Source: Streptomyces glaucescens
GTDB lineage: Bacteria > Actinomycetota > Actinomycetes > Streptomycetales > Streptomycetaceae
Direction of reading: 5' to 3'
NCBI RefSeq assembly: GCF_000761215.1
Contig: NZ_CP009438.1
Span: 6,304,501 to 6,368,500 of the forward strand
DNA: 64,000 nucleotides
The translations under genes were made by a program, and so were the position numbers. Under the pieces are notes generated by a model, which searched no databases, had not been told where the DNA came from, and saw only the letters and a program-made list of their open reading frames with translations. Numbering within the stretch: position 1 is the stretch's first letter; each line of letters begins with the position of its first letter. Below, piece by piece: positions 41,289-50,525 of the stretch.

Positions 41289-42875
41289 ATGACGGCCCGT
41301 CGCATACGAGGTGCCGCCGTCACGGCGGCGATAGCCGTCTCGGTCGCCGCCTGCTCGGCACCCGGCGGCACGGCCGGCGACGGCGAGGCGGCCGAGTCCG
41401 TGGTCATCGGCGTCGCCTCCGAGCCGGACACGCTCAGCCCGCTGCTCGGCTACGGCAAGGACGGCAACTCCAAGATCTTCGACGGGCTGCTGGCCCGCGA
41501 CGCCGGCCTGAGGCTGAAGCCGGCCCTGGCCGCGGCGCTGCCGAAGGTCACCGACGGAGGCCGCACCTACACGTTCACCCTGCGCGAGGGCGTGAAGTTC
41601 AGCGACGGCGAGCCGCTCACCGCCGCCGACGTCGTCTACACCTACCGGACCGTCCTCGACGGCAGGACCAACAACACCGCCAAGAGCGAACTCGACGCCG
41701 TCAGAAGCGTCCGCGCGGACGGCGACGACACCGTCGTCTTCACCCTCAAGTACCCGTACGCGCCCTTCGCCGCCCGCACCGTGCTGCCCGTCGTCCCCGA
41801 GCACATCGCCGCGAAGCAGGACCCCAACACCGGCTCCCTCAACACCGAACCGGTCGGCACCGGACCGTACGTCCTCACGCAGTGGCGCAAGGGCGAGAAG
41901 CTCACCTTCAAGGCCAACCCGCACTACTGGGGTCCCGAACCCGAGGTGAAGACCTTCACCATGGCGGTCATCGCCGACGACGACGTCCGCGCCACCCGGC
42001 TGCGCTCCGGCGACCTCGACGGCGCCGTCCTGCCGCCCAACCTCGCCGCCACCTTCGAGGGCAACGACGGCAAGCGCACCTACGAGGCGAAGTCCTACGA
42101 CTTCCGCGCCGTCACCCTCCCCACCGGCCACCCGGTCACCGGCGACCGCGCCATCCGGCAGGCACTCGACGCCGCGGTGGACCGCCAGGCCATGGTCGAC
42201 AAGATCCTCGACGGCGCCGGCCGCCCCGCCTACGGGCCGCTGCCCATGGACGACCCCTACTTCGCCGACGGCATCCAGCGCGCCCACGACCTCGCCAAGG
42301 CCCGCCGGATCCTCGACCGGGCCGGCTGGAAGCCCGGCGCCGACGGCATCCGCGTCCACGACGGCCGCCGCGCCGCGTTCACCCTGCTCTACCCCTCCGG
42401 CGACAAGGTCCGCCAGGACCACGCCCTCGCCTACGCCTCCGACGCCAAGAAGGCCGGCATCGACGTGACCGTGGAGAGCGCCACCTGGGAGGTCATCGAG
42501 CCGCGCATGGGCAAGGACGCCGTCCTCGCCGGCTTCGGCAGCGTCGGCGACCCCGACTTCGGCCTCTACACCCTGCTGCACTCCTCCCTCGCCGGCGACG
42601 GCTTCAACAACATGGCCCGCTACCGCGACCCGGCCGTCGACAAGGCCCTCGACACCGGCCGCCGCACCCAGGCCCCGGACGAGCGCGAGGCCGCCTACGG
42701 CACGCTCCAGCGCGCCCTCGTCGACAACCCCGGCTACACCTTCCTCACCCACATCGACCACCTCTACGTGCTCGCCGACCGCTGGGACGGCCTCACCACC
42801 CAGCTCGAACCGCACGAGCACGGCTTCGCCAGCGGCCCCTGGTGGAACATCGAGGACTGGCAGCCCAAGCGATGA
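41289..42875 (+). CDS. nikA: NikA-type nickel/peptide-binding lipoprotein
   Basis: The 528-residue protein has a lipoprotein leader (AAVTAAIAVSVAAC; lipidated Cys near residue 22) and a family 5 extracellular solute-binding fold: VVIGVASEPDTLSPLL, YTFTLREGVKFSDGEPLTAAD (quoted in part), TEPVGTGPYVLTQW. This family binds peptides, nickel chelates or heme. The Nur box upstream argues for nickel, as in the S. coelicolor nikABCDE operon with the same gene order. I start it at the ATG at 41289 (GGGAGAG just upstream); the ATG at 41250 lies inside the Nur box and is unlikely. Its stop overlaps the nikB start by 4 bp. Confidence 0.88.
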   Translation: MTARRIRGAAVTAAIAVSVAACSAPGGTAGDGEAAESVVIGVASEPDTLSPLLGYGKDGNSKIFDGLLARDAGLRLKPALAAALPKVTDGGRTYTFTLREGVKFSDGEPLTAADVVYTYRTVLDGRTNNTAKSELDAVRSVRADGDDTVVFTLKYPYAPFAARTVLPVVPEHIAAKQDPNTGSLNTEPVGTGPYVLTQWRKGEKLTFKANPHYWGPEPEVKTFTMAVIADDDVRATRLRSGDLDGAVLPPNLAATFEGNDGKRTYEAKSYDFRAVTLPTGHPVTGDRAIRQALDAAVDRQAMVDKILDGAGRPAYGPLPMDDPYFADGIQRAHDLAKARRILDRAGWKPGADGIRVHDGRRAAFTLLYPSGDKVRQDHALAYASDAKKAGIDVTVESATWEVIEPRMGKDAVLAGFGSVGDPDFGLYTLLHSSLAGDGFNNMARYRDPAVDKALDTGRRTQAPDEREAAYGTLQRALVDNPGYTFLTHIDHLYVLADRWDGLTTQLEPHEHGFASGPWWNIEDWQPKR

Positions 42876-43864
42876 CCAGCGCTCCCTGGGGGGCGATGGC
42901 CCGCCTGGCGGGACGACGGGCCCTGTTCGCGGGGCCCGTCCTCCTCGCCGTCACCTTCGGCGTGTTCGCCATCGCCGCCGCCTCCCCGTTCGACCCCGTC
43001 AAGGCCTACGCCGGGACCGCCGCGCTCGGCGCCGACCAGCAGACCCTGGACCGGCTGCGCGCCAACCTCGGCGTGGACGAGCCGTTCTGGATCCGCTGGT
43101 GGGACTGGCTGACCGCCGCGCTCGGCGGCGACCTCGGCCACTCCAGCGTGCTGCGGCAGCCGGTGACCCAGGTCATCGGCGAACGCCTGGTGTGGTCCGC
43201 GCTGCTCTGCGCGGTCGCGTTCGCCGTCGCCGTCCTGCTCGGCACCGTGCTCGGCGTGCTCGCCGCGCGCCGCCCCGGCTCCCTCCCGGACCGGGCCGTC
43301 ACCTCCCTCGCCTACCTGCTGGAAGCCGCCCCCGTCTTCTGGATCGCGCTGCTCGCCGTGTGGCTCTTCGCCCTCCAGTGGGACCTCCTCCCGGCGGGCG
43401 GCCTCACCGACACCGCCAGCGAACACGTCACGTTCGGGCAGGTCACCAGCCACCTGATGCTGCCCGCCGGGGTCCTCGCCGTCTCCCAGCTGCCCTGGTT
43501 CACGCTCTACGTCCGCCAAGGCGTCGGCGACGCCCTCGCCGAGGACCCGGTGCGCGGCGCCCGCGCCCGCGGCCTCGCCGAACACACCGTGCTCCTCGGT
43601 CACGCGCTGCGCTCCGGGCTGCTCCCCGTGCTCACCCTGATCGGCTCCCGCGTGCCCGAACTCATCACCGGCGCCCTGCTGGTCGAGACCGTGTTCAGCT
43701 GGCCCGGCATCGCCGCGGCCACCGTCGAGGCGGCCACCGCCGTCGACTTCCCCCTGCTGGCCGCGCTGACCACGCTCGCCACCGCCGCCGTCCTCCTCGG
43801 CAACCTGCTCGCCGACCTGCTCTACGGACTGTTCGACCCGAGGGTGAAGCTCAGTGACATGTGA
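42872..43864 (+). CDS. nikB: NikB-type ABC importer permease
   Basis: The 330-residue membrane protein fits the DppB/NikB permease family: an N-terminal helix (ALFAGPVLLAVTFGVFAIA), the extracytoplasmic region ending LGGDLGHSSVLRQPV, about five further helices, and the cytoplasmic EAA loop ARARGLAEHTVLLGHALRSG that docks the ATPase. It continues with ELITGALLVETVFSWPGIA. Its ATG overlaps the nikA stop, and the nikC start lies 11 bp inside its end. With NikC it forms the membrane channel for nickel or its chelate. Confidence 0.9.
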   Translation: MTSAPWGAMARLAGRRALFAGPVLLAVTFGVFAIAAASPFDPVKAYAGTAALGADQQTLDRLRANLGVDEPFWIRWWDWLTAALGGDLGHSSVLRQPVTQVIGERLVWSALLCAVAFAVAVLLGTVLGVLAARRPGSLPDRAVTSLAYLLEAAPVFWIALLAVWLFALQWDLLPAGGLTDTASEHVTFGQVTSHLMLPAGVLAVSQLPWFTLYVRQGVGDALAEDPVRGARARGLAEHTVLLGHALRSGLLPVLTLIGSRVPELITGALLVETVFSWPGIAAATVEAATAVDFPLLAALTTLATAAVLLGNLLADLLYGLFDPRVKLSDM

Positions 43865-44774
43865 CGCACCGGCGCCCCACGCCCCGGCGCCCGCCCCGCC
43901 CCCGTCCCCGGCCGGACCCGAGTGGCGGTCCTACGGCGGGAAACGCCGCACCACCCGCACCCTGCGGGTCCGCGTCTCGGCCGCCCTGCTGGCCGTGACC
44001 GTCCTCGCCGTCCTGCTCGTCCCGCCCCTGGTCCAGCTCGACCAGCAGGCCGTCGACCTGGCGGCCAAACTGCGAGCCCCCTCCTGGGAGCACCCGTTCG
44101 GCACCGACGACGTCGGCCGCGACCTGCTGCTGCGCTGCGTCTACGGACTGCGGGTCTCCCTGCTCGTCGGCGTGGCGGCGGCGCTGACCGCGACCGTCGT
44201 CGGCACCGCCGTCGGCGCCGCCGCCGGAGCGCTCGGCGGCTGGGCCGACCGGTGCGTCATGCGGGTCGTCGACACCGTCTCCTCCGTGCCGCACCTGCTG
44301 CTCGGCATCTTCGTCGTCGCCATGTTCCGGCCCGGCGTCTGGCCGGTGGTGGTCTCCGTGGCCCTCACCCACTGGCTGTCCACCGCGCGGATCGTGCGCG
44401 CCGAGGTGCTGTCCCTGCGGTCCCGCCCCTACATCGACGCCGCCGTCAGCGGGGGCGCGTCCCGGTGGCGGGTGACCGTGCGGCACCTCCTGCCCGGCGT
44501 ACTGCCGCAGGCCGCGCTCGCCGCCGTGCTGATGGTGCCGCACGCCATGTGGCACGAGTCCGCGCTGTCCTTCCTCGGACTCGGCCTGCCCACCCACACC
44601 GCGAGCCTCGGCACCCTCATCCAGGGCGCCCGCGGCTCCCTGCTCGCCGGGCAGTGGTGGCCCACCCTGTTCCCCGGCCTGTTCATCATCCTCCCGACCC
44701 TCGCCATCGCGGGCCTCGCCGGCGCGTGGCGGGAGCGGATCAACCCCCGTCGCCGATCGGAGCTGATGCTGTGA
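43854..44774 (+). CDS. nikC: NikC-type ABC importer permease
   Basis: The 306-residue product is a DppC/NikC-type permease. A Pro/Ala-rich hydrophilic N-terminus of about 40 residues leads to the first helix, then HPFGTDDVGRDLLLRCVYG, a hallmark of this subfamily, followed by five helices and the EAA loop DAAVSGGASRWRVTVRHLLP. It ends with LSFLGLGLPTHTASLGTLIQ and WPTLFPGLFIILPTLAIAG. The GTG at 43854 overlaps nikB. It pairs with NikB and the two separate ATPases. Confidence 0.9.
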   Translation: MTCDAPAPHAPAPAPPPSPAGPEWRSYGGKRRTTRTLRVRVSAALLAVTVLAVLLVPPLVQLDQQAVDLAAKLRAPSWEHPFGTDDVGRDLLLRCVYGLRVSLLVGVAAALTATVVGTAVGAAAGALGGWADRCVMRVVDTVSSVPHLLLGIFVVAMFRPGVWPVVVSVALTHWLSTARIVRAEVLSLRSRPYIDAAVSGGASRWRVTVRHLLPGVLPQAALAAVLMVPHAMWHESALSFLGLGLPTHTASLGTLIQGARGSLLAGQWWPTLFPGLFIILPTLAIAGLAGAWRERINPRRRSELML

Positions 44775-46282
44775 ACGAGGCGGACACGGTGCGCGGGGCC
44801 GCCACCGGAAGCGGGGCCGGCCCGGTCGGGAAGACAGGGACGGAGCCCGGTGCGGTGGCGGACGCGGTGACCGAGCCGGACGCCGCGGGGGGCGAGAAGG
44901 TGACCGAGGCGGCCCCGGACGCGGTGACCGAGCCGGACGCCGTCGGGGGAGAGAAGGTGACCGAGGTGGCCGCCGGTGGGCGCGAGAAGGCGATGGCGGC
45001 GGACGCCGTGACGGACGCGGTGCCGGAGAGGGAGGCTGTGCCGGACGTGATGACGGACGCGGAGGCCGTGGCGACGGACGCGGAGGCCGCGACGGACGTG
45101 GTGACCCAGGCCGAGGTGACGGACCGGGTGACAAAGGCGGACGCCGTGACCGACGTGGTCGGCGAGTCGGACGACGTGACGGGCGCGGCCGGGGCCGGCG
45201 CGGCGGCCGGGGCCGAGGCGGGCGGCGGCGAAGGACCGCGGCGAGCCGAAACCAGCGTGCGGGCCGACGGGGCGGCGGACGCCGGCGTCGCGGGCCCGGC
45301 CCGCGCGGCGGCCCGGCGTCAGCGGCCCGTGCTCGCGGTGCGTGGCCTGTCCGTGCGCTTCCTCATGCCCGGCGGGCGCCGGATCGCCGCCGTGACCGAC
45401 GCGCACTTCGAGGTGGCGGCCGGTGAGTGCCTGGCCCTGATCGGCGAGAGCGGCTGCGGCAAGTCCGTACTGGCCTCCGCCCTGCTCGGCCTGCTGCCCG
45501 GCAACGCCCAGACCGCCGGGCAGGCGCTGCTCGGCGAGCTGGACCTGCTCTCGGCCGGCGAACGGACCCTGGCCCGCACGGTCCGGGGCCGTCTCATCGG
45601 GCTGGTCCCGCAGAGCCCGGCCGCGCACCTCACCCCCGTGCGCACCATCCGCTCCCAGCTCGAGGAGACCGTCGCCGCGCTGGCCCCGGTCCGCGGCCGG
45701 AAGGCCCTGCGCGCCGCCGCGGAGGCCGCCGCCGAACGCGCGGCGTTCCCGTCCGGCCACCTCGACCGGTACCCGCACGAGCTGTCCGGCGGCCTCGCCC
45801 AGCGCGCCGCCACCGCGCTCGCCCTCGTCGGCGACGCCCCGCTGCTGCTCGCCGACGAGCCGACCACGGGCCTCGACCGGGACCTGGTGGACCGCACGGT
45901 GGACGAACTGCGGCGGCACGTCGACGCCGACGACGCCGGCCGCGCCCTGCTGATGATCACCCACGACCTGGCCGCCGCGGAACGGATCGCCGACCGGGTG
46001 GCGGTGATGTACGCGGGCCGCATCGTGGAACTCGCCGACGCCGCCGCCTTCTTCGGCACCCCCGGCCCCCGCCACCCCTACAGCCGCGGCCTGCTCGACG
46101 CCCTGCCCGACCGGGCCTTCACCCCGATCCCCGGCATGCCCCCGGAGCTGGGCGACCTGCCCGCCGGCTGCGCCTTCGCCGCCCGCTGCGACCGCGCCAC
46201 CGACCTGTGCGCCACCCCACCGCCGCGCACCGGCGCGGTCGCCTGTCACCACCCGTACGCCGTGGAGGACGCCCGTGCTTGA
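44771..46282 (+). CDS. nikD: NikD-type ABC importer ATPase with long repeat-rich N-terminal extension
   Basis: The 503-residue product is far longer than the usual 250-330 residues. Its ABC domain begins near residue 185 and is complete: GESGCGKSV (Walker A), ELSGGLAQRA (signature), LLLADEPTTGLD (Walker B) and the oligopeptide-transporter C-terminal Cys motif CAFAARCDRATDLC. The first 180 residues are an acidic, low-complexity tail with a 19-residue repeat (DAVTEPDAxGGEKVTE; 57-bp DNA period, copies at 44861 and 44918) and further TDA/EA runs. The GTG at 44771 overlaps the nikC stop. No better start precedes the ABC domain, so the extension may really be translated, although an internal start cannot be excluded. 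Confidence 0.85.
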   Translation: MNEADTVRGAATGSGAGPVGKTGTEPGAVADAVTEPDAAGGEKVTEAAPDAVTEPDAVGGEKVTEVAAGGREKAMAADAVTDAVPEREAVPDVMTDAEAVATDAEAATDVVTQAEVTDRVTKADAVTDVVGESDDVTGAAGAGAAAGAEAGGGEGPRRAETSVRADGAADAGVAGPARAAARRQRPVLAVRGLSVRFLMPGGRRIAAVTDAHFEVAAGECLALIGESGCGKSVLASALLGLLPGNAQTAGQALLGELDLLSAGERTLARTVRGRLIGLVPQSPAAHLTPVRTIRSQLEETVAALAPVRGRKALRAAAEAAAERAAFPSGHLDRYPHELSGGLAQRAATALALVGDAPLLLADEPTTGLDRDLVDRTVDELRRHVDADDAGRALLMITHDLAAAERIADRVAVMYAGRIVELADAAAFFGTPGPRHPYSRGLLDALPDRAFTPIPGMPPELGDLPAGCAFAARCDRATDLCATPPPRTGAVACHHPYAVEDARA

Positions 46283-46979
46283 ACTGCGCGCCATCACCGC
46301 CGGATACGACCGCCGGGCCCCCGTCGTCCGGGACGTCTCCCTGACCGTCGCCCCCGGCGAGGCGGTCGGCCTGCTCGGCCCCAGCGGCTGCGGCAAGTCC
46401 ACCCTCGCCCGGGTCGCCGCCCTGCTGCACCGCCCCGACGCGGGCACCGTCGTCCTCGACGGCACCCCCGTCCACGGCTGGCGGCACCGCGCCCCGCGCG
46501 AGCGGCGCACCTCCTTCGGGGTCGTCTTCCAGCAGGCCCGGCTCTCCGCCGACCCCCGGCTCACCCTGTACGGCCTGATCGCGGAACCCCTGCGTGCCAC
46601 GGGCCGCCGAGCCGAGGTGCCGGACCGGGTCGCCGAACTCGCCGAGACGGTGGGGCTGACCGCGGACCTGCTGACCAGGCGTCCGCACGAGGTCAGCGAC
46701 GGCCAGCTGCAACGGGCCTGCCTGGCCCGGGCGCTGGTGCTGCGCCCGCGCTGGCTGGTGTGCGACGAGATGACCGCGATGCTCGACGCCTCGACGAGTG
46801 CCGCCCTGGTCGCGGTGGTCGAGGACTACCGGGCCAGGACCGGCGCGGGCCTGCTGTCCGTCGGCCACGACCGCACCCTGCTGCGCCGCTGGTGCGATCG
46901 CACGGTCCACTGGGACGACCTGCGCGCGGCCGGGTCCCGGCCGGCGGAGCCGGTGGCGACCGGGTCCGCACGGGACTGA
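46275..46979 (+). CDS. nikE: NikE-type ABC importer ATPase
   Basis: The compact 234-residue ATPase has GPSGCGKSTLARV (Walker A), the Q-loop FQQARLSADPR, a signature reading VSDGQLQRACLAR in place of LSGGQ, and VCDEMTAMLD in place of the usual DEPT Walker B end. The P-to-M change after the catalytic Glu also occurs in other NikE/DppF proteins. The GTG at 46275 overlaps nikD by 8 bp. With NikD it powers the importer. It is the last gene of the operon. Confidence 0.9.
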   Translation: MLELRAITAGYDRRAPVVRDVSLTVAPGEAVGLLGPSGCGKSTLARVAALLHRPDAGTVVLDGTPVHGWRHRAPRERRTSFGVVFQQARLSADPRLTLYGLIAEPLRATGRRAEVPDRVAELAETVGLTADLLTRRPHEVSDGQLQRACLARALVLRPRWLVCDEMTAMLDASTSAALVAVVEDYRARTGAGLLSVGHDRTLLRRWCDRTVHWDDLRAAGSRPAEPVATGSARD

Positions 46980-47102
46980 AAACCCGTCGGTCACTTCCGT
47001 CACGAGCACCGGCGTTTCGGCCACCTCCGGCACGCGCACAGGCCGTACGGCAGCACGTTCCGCGCCCCGGAGCCCCCGTATCGCGGGCGCGCGCGTCGTC
47101 CG

Positions 47103-47122
47103 GAATCGAGCGCGTTCGATTC
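47103..47122 (+). promoter_or_regulatory. Perfect 7-bp-arm palindrome upstream of the ABC exporter
   Basis: GAATCGA (47103-47109) and TCGATTC (47116-47122) are exact complements around GCGCGT, about 70 bp before the exporter start. The size suits a TetR- or MarR-family repressor dimer, but no such gene is adjacent. Confidence 0.5.
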
Positions 47123-47193
47123 GGGTGCGGCCTCGTTGAGCCTGGCACCGCCGGACCACCCAGGTGCGGCGCCGAGCCCGAGGAGGGATGCAG

Positions 47194-49083
47194 GTGACCG
47201 TTCCCGACACCGCGACAGAGAGCTCCGACCCGCCTCCCCCTCCACCGCCCGCCACGATCGGCTACGCGGGCAAGTTCGGCAAGAACCCTCTGGAGGAGGC
47301 CGGCTTCCGGGCGATGTGCCGGCGGCTGCCGGCCGTGCTCGGCCACACCGTGCGCATGGCGTGGGCCGTGGACCGCCGTGCCGTCCTGCTGCTGCTCGGC
47401 TGCCAGCTGCTCACCGGCGTCTGCGCCGCCGTCGTCCTCGGTTTCACCGCGCGGGCCATGACCCACCTGCTCGGCACCGGCGCGGTGCCCGAACGCCTGC
47501 ACGCCGCGCTGCCCGACCTCGTGGCGGTCACCGCGGCCGCGGCGGCCGGCCGGGTCGGCGGCGCCCTCGCCTCCTACGCCGACGGGCGGATCACGCCCCG
47601 CCTGACCACCCAGGCCGACGTCGCGCTCGTCACCGCCGTCTGCCGGGTCGAGGCGTCCGCCTACGCCGTGGACGGCTTCGCCGACCGCCAGGAGGCCGCC
47701 GAGGTCGGTGTCACCCGCACCACCTACATGGTCCGCGACGCCCAGCGCTTCCTCGCCTCGCTGATCCGCATGACCGCCGCCGCCGGCGTCATCGGCGCGC
47801 TGCACTGGCTGATGCTCCCGCTGCTGCTGCTCGCGGTGCTGCCGGCGGGCCTGGGCGCCGTGCTGTCCGCCCGCGTCGACTACGCCACGCACTACGCCAA
47901 CGTCGCCGACCGCAACGTCCGCGGCATGATGCGCTTCTGGGCCACCTACCCCCGGCACGGTGACGAGATCCGCGCCAACGGCATGACCGGCTACCTCGTC
48001 TACTGGTACCGCGCCCTGTCCGAACGCATCGACCGGCGCACCCTGACCGCCGCCCCGCGGATGCTGCGCATCGTGCTCGCGACGTCCGCGCTCGGCGGGG
48101 CGTTCCTGCTGGTCACGTGGGCCGCGCTGGCCTGGCTCGCGAGCACCGGGCGGGTCGCCCTGCCGGTCGCCGCCACCGCGGTGGTCGCCGTGCAGACCAC
48201 GCTGGCCGCGCTCTCCCAGGTCGTCCAGCACGGGGCCGCGCTGTTCCACACCTCCCTCTACCTCGCCGACATGCGCTCCTTCCTGGACCTGGCCGCCGAA
48301 CGCGCCCCCAGGCGCGGCGAGCTGACCGTCCCGGAGGACGTGGACGAGATCCGCCTGGACGAGGTGGTCTACCAGTACCCGGGCAAGGACGAACCCGCCG
48401 TCGCCGGCGTCTCCCTCACCCTGCGCCGCGGGGAAATCCTGGCGGTCGTCGGCGAGAACGGCTCGGGCAAGTCCACCCTCACCAAGCTCCTGACCGGCGT
48501 CCTCCTGCCCGACAAGGGCCGCGTGCTGTGGGACGGGACCGATCTGGCACGGGTCCGGCCCGACTCCGTGTGGGACCGCACGGCGCTCGTCCCGCAGAAC
48601 TTCGCGTGCTGGCCGCTGCGCGCCCGCGAGAACGTCACCCTGGGCCAGCCCCGCACCCACGACGACGCCCCCGTGTGGGAGGCCCTGGACGCCGTCGGCC
48701 TGCGCGACACCGTCGAACGGCTGCCCCAGGGACTCGACACCCTGCTCGCCCGCGAGCTCTTCGGCGGCGTGGAACTGTCCGGCGGCCAGTGGCAGCGCCT
48801 GGTGTGCGCCCGCGCCCTGTACCGCCGTACGCCCCTGCTGATCCTGGACGAGCCCACGTCGCAGATGGACCCGCGCGGCGAGCACCGGATCTTCCTGGAG
48901 GTCAAGCGGGTCGCCACGCGCAGGATGACCGTCGTCGTCACCCACCAGCTGGAGAACACCCGGCTCGCGGACCGGATCGTGGTCCTGCGGGAGGGCCGGG
49001 TCGTCGAGGAGGGCACCTACGACGACCTGGTCCACGCGGGTGGCCTGTTCGCCGAGCTGGTCGCCCTGGCCAAGGACCGGTGA
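47194..49083 (+). CDS. ABC exporter (fused membrane and ATPase domains)
   Basis: The 629-residue half-transporter has a Pro-rich N-terminus, about six membrane helices (about 70-360) and a C-terminal ATPase with GENGSGKSTLTKL (Walker A), VELSGGQWQRLV (signature), LLILDEPTSQMD (Walker B; Asp-Glu present) and VVTHQLENT (H-loop). It should dimerise to export a lipid, peptide or drug. I start it at GTG 47194, 7 nt after AGGAGG; ATG 47188 is too close to that site. It stands alone, with a palindrome in its promoter and two hairpins after it. Whether it belongs functionally with the metal genes on either side is unclear. The substrate is unknown. Confidence 0.9.
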   Translation: MTVPDTATESSDPPPPPPPATIGYAGKFGKNPLEEAGFRAMCRRLPAVLGHTVRMAWAVDRRAVLLLLGCQLLTGVCAAVVLGFTARAMTHLLGTGAVPERLHAALPDLVAVTAAAAAGRVGGALASYADGRITPRLTTQADVALVTAVCRVEASAYAVDGFADRQEAAEVGVTRTTYMVRDAQRFLASLIRMTAAAGVIGALHWLMLPLLLLAVLPAGLGAVLSARVDYATHYANVADRNVRGMMRFWATYPRHGDEIRANGMTGYLVYWYRALSERIDRRTLTAAPRMLRIVLATSALGGAFLLVTWAALAWLASTGRVALPVAATAVVAVQTTLAALSQVVQHGAALFHTSLYLADMRSFLDLAAERAPRRGELTVPEDVDEIRLDEVVYQYPGKDEPAVAGVSLTLRRGEILAVVGENGSGKSTLTKLLTGVLLPDKGRVLWDGTDLARVRPDSVWDRTALVPQNFACWPLRARENVTLGQPRTHDDAPVWEALDAVGLRDTVERLPQGLDTLLARELFGGVELSGGQWQRLVCARALYRRTPLLILDEPTSQMDPRGEHRIFLEVKRVATRRMTVVVTHQLENTRLADRIVVLREGRVVEEGTYDDLVHAGGLFAELVALAKDR

Positions 49084-49109
49084 GGCCGCCTCCGCCGTGA
49101 GACGAGGGG

Positions 49110-49197
49110 CCCGGGGGCCTCGACGCGGGCCGGCCCCCGGGACCGTACCGGCGTCCTCGCGTCCGCCGCGGGCCGCGAAGCGCGTGAGGACGCCGGT
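49110..49197 (+). terminator. Two adjacent hairpins after the ABC exporter
   Basis: CCCGGGGGCC (49110-49119) pairs with GGCCCCCGGG (49132-49141). ACCGGCGTCCTC (49147-49158) pairs exactly with GAGGACGCCGGT (49186-49197). They lie between convergent genes and could stop transcription from either side. Confidence 0.75.
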
Positions 49198-49646
49198 GAC
49201 CGGGAGGACCCGGCTACGTGTCACGGGAAGGAACGGCGCGCAGCGGCACGCCCGGGCCGCGCGAGCACCCGCCGGTCCACCGTGGCACGGCCCGCGCCGG
49301 GCGGGCTCCGCCGTCCGGTGGAGCACCGGCCGCGACGCCGGCGCGTGGACGCCCGCAGCGCCGCCGCGGGCAGTGGGGTAACGGACTGCCGGGTTCCGAC
49401 CAGCGGCAGGCGGAGCAGCCGGGCCGGGAACGGCACCGCGGCGCCGTCGCCGGGCAGACCCGCCGTCAGGGACAACGGGGAGTCCCGCCGTCAGGGACCG
49501 CGGGCAGGTGATGCGGGGCCGGTCGACGCGTGCCTGGAGCCGCCTTTTCGCTCGGGTCCCGCCCCGCCCGGCGCTCTCCCGGCGCACGCCAGCCACACAC
49601 GGACCCGCTCAGCCGCGCGGCCGCCCGGCTCGGGACGGTGGCGCGG
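49198..49646. other. Convergent gap between exporter and cbiO, no gene seen
   Basis: All frames crossing this 450-bp stretch are Arg/Pro/Ala-rich and lack ribosome sites. A short direct repeat (CCGCCGTCAGGGAC-like, near 49460 and 49487) is the only structure noticed. Confidence 0.4.
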
Positions 49647-50525
49647 TCACCGGCCGTCGGCCGGGGTGCGGCGCGCGGTGGCGAGCGCCGCCAGGGCCTC
49701 CGCCGTGCGCGGACCTCCGGCCGGATCGGGCAGCAGGCCCTGCGCGTGCAGCAGCCGGGCCGCCGCCACCCCCCACGGCAGCCGCAGCCCCGCCTGCGCG
49801 AGCAGCTCCGTGCGGGCCAGCAGTTCCGGCGCCGGACCGGTGCGCACCCCGGCGGGGGTGAGCAGGGCCGCGTCATCGGCCCAGCGCAGCGCCAGGTCCA
49901 CGTCGTGGGTGGCCATCACCACCGTCGTACCGCCTTCGCGCAGCCCGTCCAGCGTGGCCAGCAGCCGCTCCTGGCCGTCCGGGTCCAGACCGGCGGTCGG
50001 CTCGTCGAGGATCAGCACCCGCGGCCGCATCGCCACCGCACCCGCGATCGCGGTCCGCTTGCGCTGACCGTACGACAGCAGATGGGTGGGCCGGTCGGCC
50101 AGCGCGGTGATGTCCAGCGCGGCCAGCGCCTCCGCGACCCGGGCCCGCACCTCCGCGTCCGGGAGCCCCAGGTTCAGCGGCCCGAACGACACGTCCTGCG
50201 CGACGGACGCGGCGAACAACTGGTCGTCCGGGTCCTGCACCACGAGCTGGACGGTCGTCCGCAGCCGCGTCAGGCCCCTGCGGTCGTAACCGACCGGGTC
50301 GCCCTCGACGGTCAGCCGGCCCTCGTTCGGGCGCAGCCCTCCGCTGAGCAGCCGCATCAGCGTGGTCTTGCCGCTGCCGTTGCGGCCCAGCAGCGCCAGC
50401 GCCCGCCCCTCGCGCACGGCGAAGTCGAGCCCGCGGAGCACGGCAGGGCCGTCCTCGTACGCGAAGGACACGCCCCGCAGGGCGACCAGGGCGGAGGGCT
50501 GGTGCGTGTCGGCGGCCTCACTCAT
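49647..50525 (-). CDS. cbiO: CbiO: cobalt ECF-type ABC transporter ATPase
   Basis: The 292-residue product has the ECF ATPase motifs GRNGSGKTTLMRLLSG (Walker A), VQDPDDQLF (Q-loop of CbiO/EcfA proteins), LSYGQRKRTAIAG (signature) and LILDEPTAGLDP (Walker B). The C-terminal 60 residues are Ala/Arg-rich. It powers cobalt uptake with CbiM, CbiN and CbiQ, encoded just upstream. The ATG at 50525 overlaps the cbiQ stop by 4 bp, so expression depends on the riboswitch-controlled transcript. It is the last gene of the operon. Confidence 0.94.
   Translation of the reverse strand: MSEAADTHQPSALVALRGVSFAYEDGPAVLRGLDFAVREGRALALLGRNGSGKTTLMRLLSGGLRPNEGRLTVEGDPVGYDRRGLTRLRTTVQLVVQDPDDQLFAASVAQDVSFGPLNLGLPDAEVRARVAEALAALDITALADRPTHLLSYGQRKRTAIAGAVAMRPRVLILDEPTAGLDPDGQERLLATLDGLREGGTTVVMATHDVDLALRWADDAALLTPAGVRTGPAPELLARTELLAQAGLRLPWGVAAARLLHAQGLLPDPAGGPRTAEALAALATARRTPADGR

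Noticed and set aside
43851..45134. Minus-strand Pro/Ser/Arg-rich frame opposite nikC and nikD
   Set aside because: The proline-rich part is the complement of the NikD repeat tail; nothing supports it as a separate gene.
46693..49596. A 967-codon minus-strand frame across nikE and the ABC exporter
   Set aside because: It spans two real plus-strand genes and an intergenic hairpin region, lacks a ribosome site and shows no domain.
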